Below are positions 1 to 7,730 of a DNA stretch of 64,000 nucleotides, piece after piece. The stretch comes from Laedolimicola ammoniilytica (lineage in GTDB: Bacteria > Bacillota > Clostridia > Lachnospirales > Lachnospiraceae). Every line of letters begins with the position of its first letter. Positions within the stretch are counted from its first letter, which is position 1. A model generated the notes under the pieces. It ran no database searches and had not been told where the DNA came from. It saw only the letters and a program-made list of their open reading frames with translations. Location: contig NZ_JAOQKC010000001.1 in the NCBI RefSeq assembly GCF_025567165.1, positions 124,001 through 188,000 on the forward strand, read 5' to 3'. The translations under genes were made by a program, and so were the position numbers.

Positions 1-1209
1 GTCAATGTCGCATACCGATGGTTCCTCGGTCTGGAAATGATGGACAAGGTTCCCCATTTCTCTACGTTTGGAAAGAATTATACCAGACGCTTTAAGAATA
101 CTGATCTTTTTGAACAGATCTTTTCCCGTATCCTGCAGGAATGCTATAAATACAGACTGATTGATCCTTCCGAGGTCTTCGTGGATGCCACCCATGTAAA
201 AGCACGGGCAAACAGCAAAAAGATGCGGAAACGGATTGCAGATGAGGAAGCACTGTTCTTCGAAGAGCAGTTAAAGAAGGAAATCAATGAAGACCGGGAA
301 GCGCATGGGAAAAAGCCTCTGAAAGAAAAGAAGGAAGATCCCAAAGATCCCCCCTCCTGTGGTGGCAGCTCTGATGGAAAAGAAGAAAAAACGGTCAAGG
401 AAAGTACAACGGATCCGGAAAGCGGATGGTTCCGAAAGGGTGAACATAAAAATGTTTTTGCGTATTCCGTGCAGACAGCCTGTGACAAAAACGGATGGAT
501 TCTGGGTTATAGTGTAAATCCCGGCAACCAGCATGACAGCCGGACATTTAAATCCCTGTATGATAAGATAAAAGACATTGGCATTCAGACACTGGTAGCC
601 GATGCAGGATACAAAACACCAGCGATAGCAAAGTTACTTCTGGATGATGGTATCACACCGCTTCTGCCGTATAAACGCCCCATGACCAAAGATGGTTTTT
701 TCAAAAAAACCGAGTATGTGTATGATGAATATTTTGACTGCTATGTATGCCCGAACGATCAGGTGTTGGCTTATCATACGACGAACCGTTCCGGATACCG
801 GGAATACAAGAGCTGCGGAATCGTCTGTGAAGGATGTCCATATCTGAAGCAGTGCACAGAAAGCAGGGATCATGTGAAGGTAGTGACCCGGCATATCTGG
901 GAGCCGTACATGGAAAAGTGTGAGGATATCCGGCATACGATTGGGATGAAGGAAGTGTATGCGCAACGGAAAGAGACCGTAGAGCGCCTCTTCGGAACAG
1001 CAAAAGAAAACCACGGATTACGCTATACACAGATGATAGGAAAAGCCCGGATGGAAATGAAAGTCGGGCTTACGTTTGCCTGCATGAATCTGAAAAAACT
1101 GGCAAAGATGATAGCCAGGAAGGGAAAAAGGGGAACCCAAAAGTGTTTATTATTGATCAAGTACACACTTTTTGAACCCAAAACAAGAAAAACGCTTCTG
1201 GAGTGCTGA
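1..1209 (+). CDS. IS1182-family transposase, 5' end outside the window
   Basis: A DDE-type transposase that moves its own insertion sequence. The reading frame is open from base 1, so the N-terminus lies left of the window. The visible part has the IS1182 layout: an N-terminal helical part, a catalytic Asp in 'EVFVDATHVKARAN', a lysine-rich charged insertion, a second Asp in 'LVADAGYK', a cysteine cluster (CGIVCEGCPYLKQC) and the catalytic Glu region 'RKETVERLFGTAKENHGLRYT' read from about base 970. It ends just upstream of the relaxase, so the IS appears to have landed between mobilisation genes of the host element. The C-terminus looks complete. Only one IS end can be in view, so activity cannot be judged. 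Confidence 0.9.
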   Translation, partial: VNVAYRWFLGLEMMDKVPHFSTFGKNYTRRFKNTDLFEQIFSRILQECYKYRLIDPSEVFVDATHVKARANSKKMRKRIADEEALFFEEQLKKEINEDREAHGKKPLKEKKEDPKDPPSCGGSSDGKEEKTVKESTTDPESGWFRKGEHKNVFAYSVQTACDKNGWILGYSVNPGNQHDSRTFKSLYDKIKDIGIQTLVADAGYKTPAIAKLLLDDGITPLLPYKRPMTKDGFFKKTEYVYDEYFDCYVCPNDQVLAYHTTNRSGYREYKSCGIVCEGCPYLKQCTESRDHVKVVTRHIWEPYMEKCEDIRHTIGMKEVYAQRKETVERLFGTAKENHGLRYTQMIGKARMEMKVGLTFACMNLKKLAKMIARKGKRGTQKCLLLIKYTLFEPKTRKTLLEC

Positions 1210-1222
1210 CCAAAAGCGTTTT
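1189..1222. terminator. Inverted repeat at transposase stop
   Basis: A perfect 9-bp inverted repeat (AAAACGCTT at 1189-1197 and AAGCGTTTT at 1214-1222) spans the transposase stop codon. It could be a terminator that insulates the relaxase or part of the IS right end. The sequence does not decide between these. Confidence 0.45.
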
Positions 1223-1284
1223 GTCTACAGTCTGAGCGGTCTGCTATGGCAGGCCGTTTTCTTTTCGGGAAGGAGGTCTGACCT

Positions 1285-2697
1285 ATGGCAACCACGAGAA
1301 TCATGCCGCTTCATGTCGGCAAGGGCCGCACAGAAAGTCGGGCGATCAGTGACATCATCGACTATGTGGCCAACCCAAAGAAAACAGATGACGGCAGACT
1401 CATTACCGGCTATGCGTGTGACAGCCGGACTGTGGATGCGGAGTTCCTTCTGGCAAAGCGGCAGTACATTGCCGCTACCGGACGAGTGCGCGGCGCGGAT
1501 GATGTGATCGCCTATCATGTGCGCCAGTCGTTCCGCCCCGGTGAGATCACTCCGGAAGAAGCGAACCGGCTGGGTGTGGAATTTGCCAAGCGTTTTACCA
1601 AGGGCAATCATGCCTTTGTGGTCTGCACTCATATAGACAAATCGCACATTCATAATCACATTATCTGGTCATCGGTCAGCTTAGAATATGACCGGAAATT
1701 CCGAAACTTTTGGGGCAGCACCAAGGCAGTCCGACAGTTAAGTGACACCATCTGCATCGAAAACGGACTGTCCATTGTGGAGAATCCGAAACCTCACGGA
1801 AAGAGCTATAACAAATGGCTGGGCGATCAGGCAAAGCCCTCTCACCGAGAGCTGCTGCGTGTAGCGATTGACAACGCATTATCACAAAGTCCTGCTAATT
1901 TTGAGGAGCTGCTGAGGCTGCTGCAAGAGTCCGGCTGTGAGGTATCAAAGCGCGGGAAATCGTATCGCCTGAAGCTCCCCGGTTGGGAGAAAGCCGCCCG
2001 AATGGACAGCCTGGGCGAAGGATATGGATTAGATGATTTGCAGGCGGTTCTCTCCGGGAAGAAAGCGCATACCCCACGAAAGAAAATAGTTACACAGGCA
2101 GAGACGCAGAAGGTCAATCTGCTGGTGGACATTCAGGCAAAATTGCAGGCAGGAAAAGGTGCTGGCTATGCGCGATGGGCTAAAGTTTTCAATCTGAAGC
2201 AAATGGCGCAGACCATGAACTACCTATCAGAGCATAACCTGCTGGAGTATGCGGTTTTGGAAGAAAAGGCTGCGGCTGCCACGGCACATCACAATGAGCT
2301 TTCGGCACAGATCAAAGCAGCTGAAAAGCGCATGGCAGAGATTGCTGTTCTGCGTACTCACATCGTAAATTATGCCAAGACCCGTGAGGTCTATGTGGAC
2401 TACCGCAAGGCCGGCTACTCTAAGAAATTCCGGGAGGAACATGAGGAAGAAATTCTGCTCCACCAGGCTGCTAAGAATGCCTTTGATGAGATGGGCGTCA
2501 AGAAGCTGCCCAAGGTCAAAGAGTTGCAGACGGAGTACGCGAAATTGCTGGAAGAAAAGAAAAAGACCTATGCCGAGTACCGGCGTTCCCGTGAAGAAAT
2601 GCGGGAGCTTTTAACGGCAAAGGCTAATGTAGACCGAGTGCTGAAAATGGAGGTAGAACAGGATGTTGAAAAAGAAAAAGACCACGGCCAGCGGTAA
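1285..2697 (+). CDS. MOBP-type relaxase / mobilisation nuclease
   Basis: Nicks the transfer origin and leads the DNA strand during conjugation or mobilisation. The 470-residue protein begins after a good ribosome site (GGAGG, 1273-1277). The metal-binding three-histidine motif is visible as THIDKSHIHNHII at residues 115-127. The relaxase domain covers roughly residues 1-190, followed by a Lys/Glu-rich helical tail of about 280 residues with coiled-coil character. No coupling protein or type IV secretion gene follows it, so transfer genes must lie to the left or be supplied by a helper element. The family call is secure; the exact MOBP subfamily is inferred. Confidence 0.9.
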   Translation: MATTRIMPLHVGKGRTESRAISDIIDYVANPKKTDDGRLITGYACDSRTVDAEFLLAKRQYIAATGRVRGADDVIAYHVRQSFRPGEITPEEANRLGVEFAKRFTKGNHAFVVCTHIDKSHIHNHIIWSSVSLEYDRKFRNFWGSTKAVRQLSDTICIENGLSIVENPKPHGKSYNKWLGDQAKPSHRELLRVAIDNALSQSPANFEELLRLLQESGCEVSKRGKSYRLKLPGWEKAARMDSLGEGYGLDDLQAVLSGKKAHTPRKKIVTQAETQKVNLLVDIQAKLQAGKGAGYARWAKVFNLKQMAQTMNYLSEHNLLEYAVLEEKAAAATAHHNELSAQIKAAEKRMAEIAVLRTHIVNYAKTREVYVDYRKAGYSKKFREEHEEEILLHQAAKNAFDEMGVKKLPKVKELQTEYAKLLEEKKKTYAEYRRSREEMRELLTAKANVDRVLKMEVEQDVEKEKDHGQR

Positions 2698-2809
2698 GCT
2701 GGTCCTGGTCAAAAGCGTTCGCAGAACGCGCAGCCACAGAATGAAATTCTGTGTTCAAAGGGGCTTGGGGGCGCTGCCCTCAACAAGCAGCTTGTGGCGA
2801 AATGGATAG
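2663..2809 (+). CDS. Small basic protein overlapping relaxase end
   Basis: A 48-codon frame begins inside the last codons of the relaxase gene, after GGAGG at 2649-2653, and starts MLKKKKTTASGKLVLVK. The first 25 residues are strongly basic and look like a genuine N-terminus. The rest runs into a hairpin-rich stretch and is probably not native, so this may be the stump of a gene whose remainder was deleted. No family is recognised. Confidence 0.3.
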   Translation: MLKKKKTTASGKLVLVKSVRRTRSHRMKFCVQRGLGALPSTSSLWRNG

Positions 2810-2850
2810 CCACAAGCATTGCTTGCCACAATATGCTGCGCATAAAATGA
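2698..2850. other. Hairpin-rich region beside relaxase, oriT candidate
   Basis: This 150-bp stretch directly after the relaxase holds an 8-bp perfect hairpin (CTTGTGGC 2791-2798, GCCACAAG 2809-2816) and G-rich and C-rich runs just before it. Relaxases usually act on an oriT near their own gene, so it is a reasonable candidate. No known nic site was identified. Confidence 0.25.
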
Positions 2851-2893
2851 AAAACTAACGACGGGACGCTTACTGCCTCCTATCGTTAGTTTT
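2851..2893 (-). terminator. Terminator of the XRE gene
   Basis: An 11-bp perfect inverted repeat (AAAACTAACGA 2851-2861, TCGTTAGTTTT 2883-2893) overlaps the stop codon of the leftward regulator gene and has A/T-rich flanks on the exit side. Confidence 0.6.
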
Positions 2894-3200
2894 CTGTGTT
2901 TAAGCGACTTATAAAACCAATCAGCATAATCAAATCGTCATCTGACATCTTTCTCATTCCGTCCAAAGCCTTCTTGATAAGCTGAGGGTTATTTTCCTGT
3001 GCATCAAAAAATTGAAGCGGTGTGATTTCAAAATACTCACAGATGTTGAGGAACTGCTTCATAGACGGCATAGAACGCCCAGAGGAAATCGCCTGAATAT
3101 AGCTTCTGTTCTGCCCTAACTCCATGCTCATCTGATATTCTGAAACACCTTTTTTCAATCGCAATTCTGTGATCCGATTGCGGATAAATTCTTCGTCCAT
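2886..3200 (-). CDS. XRE-family HTH transcriptional regulator
   Basis: A 104-residue DNA-binding regulator with a lambda-repressor-like helix-turn-helix at about residues 10-65 (KKGVSEYQMSMELGQNRSYI is the HTH core). The tail holds a short acidic/hydrophobic segment with no recognised sensor domain. I chose the start at 3200 because GAGGTG lies at the right distance, although the frame is open further upstream. It is divergent from the SLOG pseudogene, and a near-palindrome (3260-3283) sits in the shared control region, suggesting autoregulation. It probably regulates a neighbouring accessory gene rather than element transfer, since a second repressor is present at 22399. Confidence 0.8.
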   Translation of the reverse strand: MDEEFIRNRITELRLKKGVSEYQMSMELGQNRSYIQAISSGRSMPSMKQFLNICEYFEITPLQFFDAQENNPQLIKKALDGMRKMSDDDLIMLIGFISRLNTEN

Positions 3201-3259
3201 ACGCTCACCTCTCTGCACTTTTAGCATAGCAGAAAGCAATTCTTGATACTTCGTATGTA

Positions 3260-3283
3260 TTGTGTTATAATTTTATAATACAA
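3260..3283. promoter_or_regulatory. Near-palindromic operator candidate
   Basis: TTGTGTTATAA (3260-3270) and TTATAATACAA (3273-3283) form an 11-bp inverted repeat with one mismatch, between the divergent XRE gene and the SLOG locus. The position suits a binding site for the adjacent regulator. A second wide inverted pair (TACGCAT near 3290, ATGCGTA near 3323) lies just downstream. Confidence 0.4.
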
Positions 3284-3357
3284 CCTTTATACGCATTATT
3301 ATTTGCGTTATTTTTGCTTTATATGCGTAATCAAGGCAGTTATCAAGGGTGATTTAT

Positions 3358-3900
3358 ATGAATCAGTATGCCTGCGCCATTACCGGCCACCGACCAACAA
3401 GATTTTGCTTTTGATATAATGAGGAAGATCCCCTATGCCAAAAATTAAAAGAATGTCTCCTGGAGCAGTTTCGGATACTTCATGACGAGAAATTTGTCCG
3501 TACTTTTTTTGTCGGCGGTGCTCTTGGTGTGGATATGTGGGCTGGAGAACAGCTGCTGACATTGAGGGCACAAACGGGATACGAAGATATTAAAATTGTC
3601 GTTGTAGTTCCCTTCATCGGTTATGACTCTAAATGGCCGGATCAGAGTAGACATAGATTGAAAAAGCTGATCCAAAACGCAAACGATTCCATTGTTATTT
3701 CACATTCTGCGGATGTTTCCAGTTATAAAAAAAGGAATTACTATATGGTCGATCATGCAGAGTACCTTATCGGTGTGTTTGATAATCAGAAAAAGCTGCG
3801 CTCAGGTACAGCACAGACAGTCAACTATGCCTTGCATCAGGGAAAAGTAATCACTCTGATCCATCCAGACACTATGGAGATAACAGCCCCTGCGCCTTAA
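3358..3900 (+). pseudogene. SLOG (DUF1273/YpsA-like) gene with an in-frame TGA
   Basis: Translating from ATG 3358 gives MNQYACAITGHRPTRFCF, a TGA stop at 3412-3414, and then in the same frame the rest of a SLOG-fold protein (GGALGVDMWAGE, VPFIGYDSKW, RNYYMVDHAEYLIGVFDN, RSGT). Both the TGHRP N-terminal signature and the GGA-GVD-AE nucleotide-binding signature are intact, so only one codon separates it from a full-length protein of about 180 residues. A Gly codon (GGA) changed to TGA is the simplest cause. A shorter protein could start at 3529 but would lack the conserved N-terminus. SLOG proteins are thought to bind nucleotide-like ligands; the function here is unknown. Confidence 0.75.
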
Positions 3901-3941
3901 CAAATTCACAAAAATTTTTCATTAGCATTTCCAACAAAATA

Positions 3942-3970
3942 TTTTCATTGAAGGGGTGCTGTGATATAAT
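3942..3970 (+). promoter_or_regulatory. Extended -10 promoter ahead of the immunity block
   Basis: TATAAT at 3965-3970 is preceded by TG one base upstream (extended -10), with a weak -35 TTTTCA (3942-3947) at 17-bp spacing. It is the only good promoter-like sequence I see before the long co-directional block starting at 4195. Confidence 0.5.
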
Positions 3971-4007
3971 AAGATATAAAACTACGCTCAGAACAAATGG
4001 TGCCGCT

Positions 4008-4178
4008 ATGAACAAATATATTGGACAGCAATTTGCTGCTTTAAGATACGAAAAAAATATTTTGGTTGTTGAAGAAACTACATCTGCTGGTGGATGCGGC
4101 TCCTTCAACGCGGCTTCTTCATGTCCTGCGTCAGACTGTCTTTATGACAGTGCGGCGTGGGGCTTTTTTATTGTCTGA
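4008..4178 (+). CDS. Short leader frame or regulator remnant
   Basis: A 56-residue frame begins MNKYIGQQFAALRYEKNI, which resembles the first helix of an HTH regulator. It then turns into low-quality sequence that overlaps a terminator-like hairpin. It has no convincing ribosome site. It is either the stump of a regulator gene or a non-native frame in a leader transcript. Confidence 0.2.
   Translation: MNKYIGQQFAALRYEKNILVVEETTSAGGCGSFNAASSCPASDCLYDSAAWGFFIV
4136..4169 (+). terminator. Imperfect terminator in leader
   Basis: The short hairpin CTGTC-tttat-GACAG (4136-4150) and GC-rich flanks are followed by a run of six T (4164-4169), 26 bp before the start of the first large gene. It lies between the promoter at 3942 and the operon, so it could attenuate transcription. 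Confidence 0.35.
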
Positions 4179-4194
4179 AAAGAGGTGATCAAGC

Positions 4195-5577
4195 ATGAGT
4201 TTGCCAAAACGCGACGGCATAAAAGACCGCTACTATCTGATTCATAAACCGGACACTTCTCCAGAGGTGCTGGCGGAAGCGGATATCTGTATTCAGGATG
4301 TGCTGAACGGCACCGCCCGTGAAAATCACTCCGCCTACCCGACCGTGGTGCGAAACCATAATGGAACGCCCTTCCTTCCGGATCAGCTGCTGGAACGCTA
4401 TCTGATCAGTCTGCCACTGAAGGGATTTCCCAACGAGGATGCTGTTTTTCTCTGCGATGCCATGCGGCGGCTGGTGGGCTGGCAAGAGATCTGCTATGAG
4501 TTGGAGAAGTACATAGAAAAACAGGTGCAGGAACGCTATTTCCTTGTGGGAGAGCGTGAAGATGGCTTTACAGTCTTTCCGCCCTGCACGGTGTTGCCGG
4601 AATTGCGCCCGGAGGATGTGGACGAAGGTCTGTTGCGCTTTGCCTGCTATGTGGCGATCTGCCATACGGTGTATGGGCAGAGTTTTGAATCCCTCACCAC
4701 TGAACACATCCTTGGCCTGGTTTCCCAGATTCGTCCTGACATGGTAAAGGAACTGAAAACCAATGGCAGCGGCAAATTGCCGCCTAATATCCAAAAGCGG
4801 AAAACAAAGCACCTGACCGCCTCGGCTAACGACGCTTTCGCCACCATCCGCATTACCGCCAGAGACTGCGGCGAGGGGGCCTGTGAGGAGGCTCTCAGCT
4901 ATCTGATTGAGATTTTGGAGCAGCCGGAGTTCCCCCGCAGCTACTCCATCGAGTTTCGCGGACCGGAGAAGATCTACCTGCCCATCCCCGGCCTGCCCAA
5001 GAAGGGTGTCCATCAGCTTTTTGCCTGTGCGGTGCGGTATCCCCGTCTCCATGTCCGGATGGAGAATTATGCTCGGCTGGCCATGCAGGAGGACGAGTGG
5101 TACAACAACCTCTCTGATGAGTCCTGCGCCATGCCTGGCACCTTTGCCGTGTTTGCCCTGGGACTGGAAGGGCCGAAGTGGTGGCGGCTGGTGTGCGATT
5201 ACCTGGATCGCTGTGATGACGAGCACTCCTCTTTGCAAGAAAAGTTTATTCACACCTTTTTTAAGAAGTACGGGTTTACTGCTCAGTCCCTGCCGGTGCT
5301 GGTCCACGGTGTCCAGTCCATGCAGAATCTGAAGCCCGCAAAGGAGTTCCGCACCCTGATTGCCAATGAGGAGAGCTTGGATGCTCTGATGGAGATCAAA
5401 GGGCATCTGGAATATTACCTGCCGGAAGAATCCGGCAATGACAAAAGGGCGCTGGCCTACCTGTGGCGTGATGTGCTCTGGGCCATCTGGGGCACAGCCT
5501 CTGAAAACGGCGGCAGCAAGGTCATCAAGACGGCGCCCAAGGAACTGAAAGAGAAATACCAGCAAGTATTTGCGTAA
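4195..5577 (+). CDS. DUF6138-like accessory protein
   Basis: A 460-residue soluble protein, first gene of the immunity-like block, with GAGGTG 11 bases before its ATG. It is rich in Trp, Tyr and acidic residues and has no membrane segment or signal peptide. From memory it resembles the DUF6138 family of Clostridia; that assignment is tentative. It stands 12 bp before the next gene, consistent with one operon. No catalytic motif is evident, and by position it may be an immunity or effector-neutralising protein. Confidence 0.7.
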   Translation: MSLPKRDGIKDRYYLIHKPDTSPEVLAEADICIQDVLNGTARENHSAYPTVVRNHNGTPFLPDQLLERYLISLPLKGFPNEDAVFLCDAMRRLVGWQEICYELEKYIEKQVQERYFLVGEREDGFTVFPPCTVLPELRPEDVDEGLLRFACYVAICHTVYGQSFESLTTEHILGLVSQIRPDMVKELKTNGSGKLPPNIQKRKTKHLTASANDAFATIRITARDCGEGACEEALSYLIEILEQPEFPRSYSIEFRGPEKIYLPIPGLPKKGVHQLFACAVRYPRLHVRMENYARLAMQEDEWYNNLSDESCAMPGTFAVFALGLEGPKWWRLVCDYLDRCDDEHSSLQEKFIHTFFKKYGFTAQSLPVLVHGVQSMQNLKPAKEFRTLIANEESLDALMEIKGHLEYYLPEESGNDKRALAYLWRDVLWAIWGTASENGGSKVIKTAPKELKEKYQQVFA

Positions 5578-5589
5578 GGAGGGCTCTGT

Positions 5590-5868
5590 ATGTGCGAGCA
5601 CTGCCGAAACATTCAAACATGGAGAAAATTTGACGCCCCAAAGGACTATCTGGCCTGTATTGCTTACATTCAGCAGTTGGTGTCGGAGGGGGAATTTGAA
5701 CTGATGCAAGAGGAATCCACCTGCCCACTGGAGAAGGTAAAGACAGAGGATGGCTGGGCGGATGAAATCATGGCCCACATGATCCGGTGCAAGCACTGCG
5801 GCCAGATCTTCACCTGTGTGGTCAACACCTGGCGAGGCAGCGGACACTTCAAAAAAGGCAAAGAATGA
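5590..5868 (+). CDS. Small Cys-rich protein, unknown family
   Basis: A 92-residue protein with two paired cysteine motifs (CEHC near residue 2 and CKHC near residue 70), likely a single zinc site. It has a good ribosome site (AAGGAGG, 5577-5583). No enzyme motif is seen. Its size, acidity and place between a DUF6138-like and a TPR gene suit an immunity-type protein. No specific family is claimed. Confidence 0.65.
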   Translation: MCEHCRNIQTWRKFDAPKDYLACIAYIQQLVSEGEFELMQEESTCPLEKVKTEDGWADEIMAHMIRCKHCGQIFTCVVNTWRGSGHFKKGKE

Positions 5869-5886
5869 CACGGAAAAGGCGGTGAA

Positions 5887-6399
5887 ATGATGAATCAGGC
5901 AGAAAAAGCAGAGCTGCTGGAGCAGCTTGAGCAATGGAATAAGAAGGACGAGTATTCCCGGTGTATCCGGGCCATCGAAGCCATCCCGGAACAGGAGCGG
6001 GGCTATCTGCTGACCGTCAAGCTGAGTCGGGCTTACAGCAATCTGGCGGTGCTGGGAGATCATGGAGAGCATGGGACCGACGGTGAAGTGGACGGGGATC
6101 TCATCCGACACGCCATTGAGCTGCTGGAGTCCGTCCGCGCCCAGGGTGAGAACGATCCCTACTGGAACGCCCGGATGGGCTATTCCTGCCTGATGGCATA
6201 CCGTTCCGCCGCCTCCGCCTATGAATACGCCAAGCACTGGCTGGCCCTGGTCCCGGATGACCCAGCCGCCCAAAAGCTGGTTCGGGACTGCGAGGAATAT
6301 CTTGAGGAGGAAAAAGCCTTGGAAATAGATTTGAAAGAACGGGAGGAATTTATTCGGCGGGAAACTCCCGATGATGAAAAGGGGGTTATATATAAATGA
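5887..6399 (+). CDS. TPR protein related to modules of the giant gene
   Basis: A 170-residue all-helical protein with tetratricopeptide-like repeats. Its motifs LEQLEQWNKKDEYSRCIRAI, AIELLESVR and the 'WNARMGYSCLMAY' segment recur almost unchanged inside the 2064-residue protein at its residues 798-950, and more distantly at 288-410. It therefore represents a free-standing copy of a module that was also fused into that protein. It overlaps the next gene by 4 bp, so the two are probably co-translated. Its role is likely a protein-protein interaction scaffold. Confidence 0.75.
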   Translation: MMNQAEKAELLEQLEQWNKKDEYSRCIRAIEAIPEQERGYLLTVKLSRAYSNLAVLGDHGEHGTDGEVDGDLIRHAIELLESVRAQGENDPYWNARMGYSCLMAYRSAASAYEYAKHWLALVPDDPAAQKLVRDCEEYLEEEKALEIDLKEREEFIRRETPDDEKGVIYK

Positions 6400-6629
6400 A
6401 CAGCGAACAGATCACAGTATTTTTGCAAGAGCATTGGTATATTGCCTCGGTGCTCATCGGGGCCGTGATTTTAATTGGAGCGACCCGCAACTGGAACTGG
6501 CTCTGCGACCCCACTGGTACGCGGGATGCCCACCGCCACAGCAGAGGATACCGGCGGGTGGTGTTCTTTCTGTTGGGTGTTCTCCTGATTGTGGTGAGTA
6601 TCTGGGGATTTGTGCTGAAATTGAAATAA
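6396..6629 (+). CDS. Imm17-like two-helix membrane protein
   Basis: A 77-residue protein with two membrane segments (about residues 15-30 and 53-74) separated by a short loop containing NWNWLCDPTGTRD and a GYRR motif. Size and topology match Immunity protein 17, a family predicted to protect the membrane against polymorphic toxins. It starts within the stop of the TPR gene (ATGA). The family call rests on remembered signatures rather than a search. Confidence 0.7.
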   Translation: MNSEQITVFLQEHWYIASVLIGAVILIGATRNWNWLCDPTGTRDAHRHSRGYRRVVFFLLGVLLIVVSIWGFVLKLK

Positions 6630-6640
6630 GAGGTATATCT

Positions 6641-7144
6641 ATGAAACTGAATTGTAAACGCATTGATTTTACATATACACCCGGTGAGGAAATCTTCAAC
6701 TTTCCCGAGGAATCGGGACTACCCTTTATCTTCGATGTAGAGGAAGAACTGACCGGCGATCCTGCTGTCATGGATGCGGTGGGAGAAATGCTGGATGAGG
6801 CGGAGAAATTGGCGGAGAAGGCCAAAGCCGCCATCAAAGCGGCGCTGGCAGACGAGGACAGCCGCTACCATAGCGTTGTGACATTTTTCATGGAGTTCCA
6901 TCGGGACGATGTAGGCCCGGATATTGTGGCGGAACTTTTTCCGGGAACCGACCCAGCCAAACTGTCCTTTGCTGAGATGGTTGACTTTTTGAAGCTCAAG
7001 CGGTTCGGCAGTCTGGTGGATAGCGAGATGAACCAGCAAGTTTTCATTCTGGATCTGTCCTTTAACCCGGAGATTACCGACGAACTGATGGTAATCTACT
7101 TTGATTTGAACAAGGAGATTTTCTGTATCACACATGAGAGCTGA
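6641..7144 (+). CDS. DUF2004-like protein
   Basis: A 167-residue soluble acidic protein. The ATG at 6641 has AGAGG nearby and follows the Imm17-like stop by 11 bp; a longer upstream frame overlaps the previous gene and is not credible. It contains FMEFHRDDVGPDIVAELFPG and ends with a beta-rich segment typical of small immunity-like domains. I recall similarity to DUF2004, which occurs near toxin immunity genes, with moderate certainty. Confidence 0.65.
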   Translation: MKLNCKRIDFTYTPGEEIFNFPEESGLPFIFDVEEELTGDPAVMDAVGEMLDEAEKLAEKAKAAIKAALADEDSRYHSVVTFFMEFHRDDVGPDIVAELFPGTDPAKLSFAEMVDFLKLKRFGSLVDSEMNQQVFILDLSFNPEITDELMVIYFDLNKEIFCITHES

Positions 7145-7180
7145 GCGTGACTGACATACACGAGGAAAGGAGCAATCCCT

Positions 7181-7507
7181 ATGAAAGCATTTGACCCCAA
7201 TTACAAGCTGCTGGACGAGATGTATCAGGACGATTACTATCCTGCTTTTCTGGTGGACAAGGTAAAGGACGAGCTTCAGAAGGTCATCGCCCTGCTGGAG
7301 AGTGGCGAAACCGACACCGAAGTGGTGCAGGAAACGCTGGACGAGGCGGTCTGCGGCATCAATGATCTCCAGGAGGAGTTTGACGAGAACGACAGCGAGA
7401 TCGAAACGGTGGCGCGGGAATGTATTGCGGCAACCGTGGCCTACATTCTGGAGTGGTTTGGCATCCCCATTGACACCGAGGAGGCCATCCGGGAACGGGA
7501 CTGGTGA
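7181..7507 (+). CDS. DUF5713 family protein
   Basis: A 108-residue acidic helical protein. The conserved pattern of this family is visible: LLDEMYQDDYYPAFLVDKVK at the N-terminus, a central 'NDLQEEFDENDSEIETVARE' and a C-terminal RDW. It has a strong ribosome site (AAAGGAG). DUF5713 proteins are often single genes in accessory islands; their activity is unknown, and here the immunity-like context is the only hint. Confidence 0.85.
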   Translation: MKAFDPNYKLLDEMYQDDYYPAFLVDKVKDELQKVIALLESGETDTEVVQETLDEAVCGINDLQEEFDENDSEIETVARECIAATVAYILEWFGIPIDTEEAIRERDW

Positions 7508-7512
7508 ACCCT

Positions 7513-7730
7513 ATGGCAGAAAAAGAACTGGCCCTTTGTGATGAGTGCGGAAGCCTGTTTTTCAAAGGCTCCTCACAGATGATGGGGCTGTGCCAGAATG
7601 TGCCCATGTTCTCTATGGCTACCCGAATTGTGACCATCATTTTCAGGATGGCCGGTGTGTGAACTGCTATTGGGACGGCTCAAAGAGTGTGTACATCAAG
7701 AAACAGAATCAACAGGAGGAAACTGATATG
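7513..7730 (+). pseudogene. Frameshifted zinc-ribbon gene
   Basis: From ATG 7513 the frame reads MAEKELALCDECGSLFFKGS and then shifts. Restoring one base near 7590-7595 (TGCCAGAA read as TGCCCAGAA) continues as CPECAHVLYGYPNCDHHFQDGRCVNCYWDG. This gives three CxxC/CxxH pairs, a convincing zinc ribbon. As written the gene stops early at 7660-7662. In the repaired frame there is no stop before the next gene, so the ribbon would read straight into the DUF4241 protein. Confidence 0.65.

Noticed and set aside
4189..6273. 694-residue open frame on the minus strand
   Set aside because: It is antisense to several well-supported genes, has no recognised domain and arises from their high-GC codon use.
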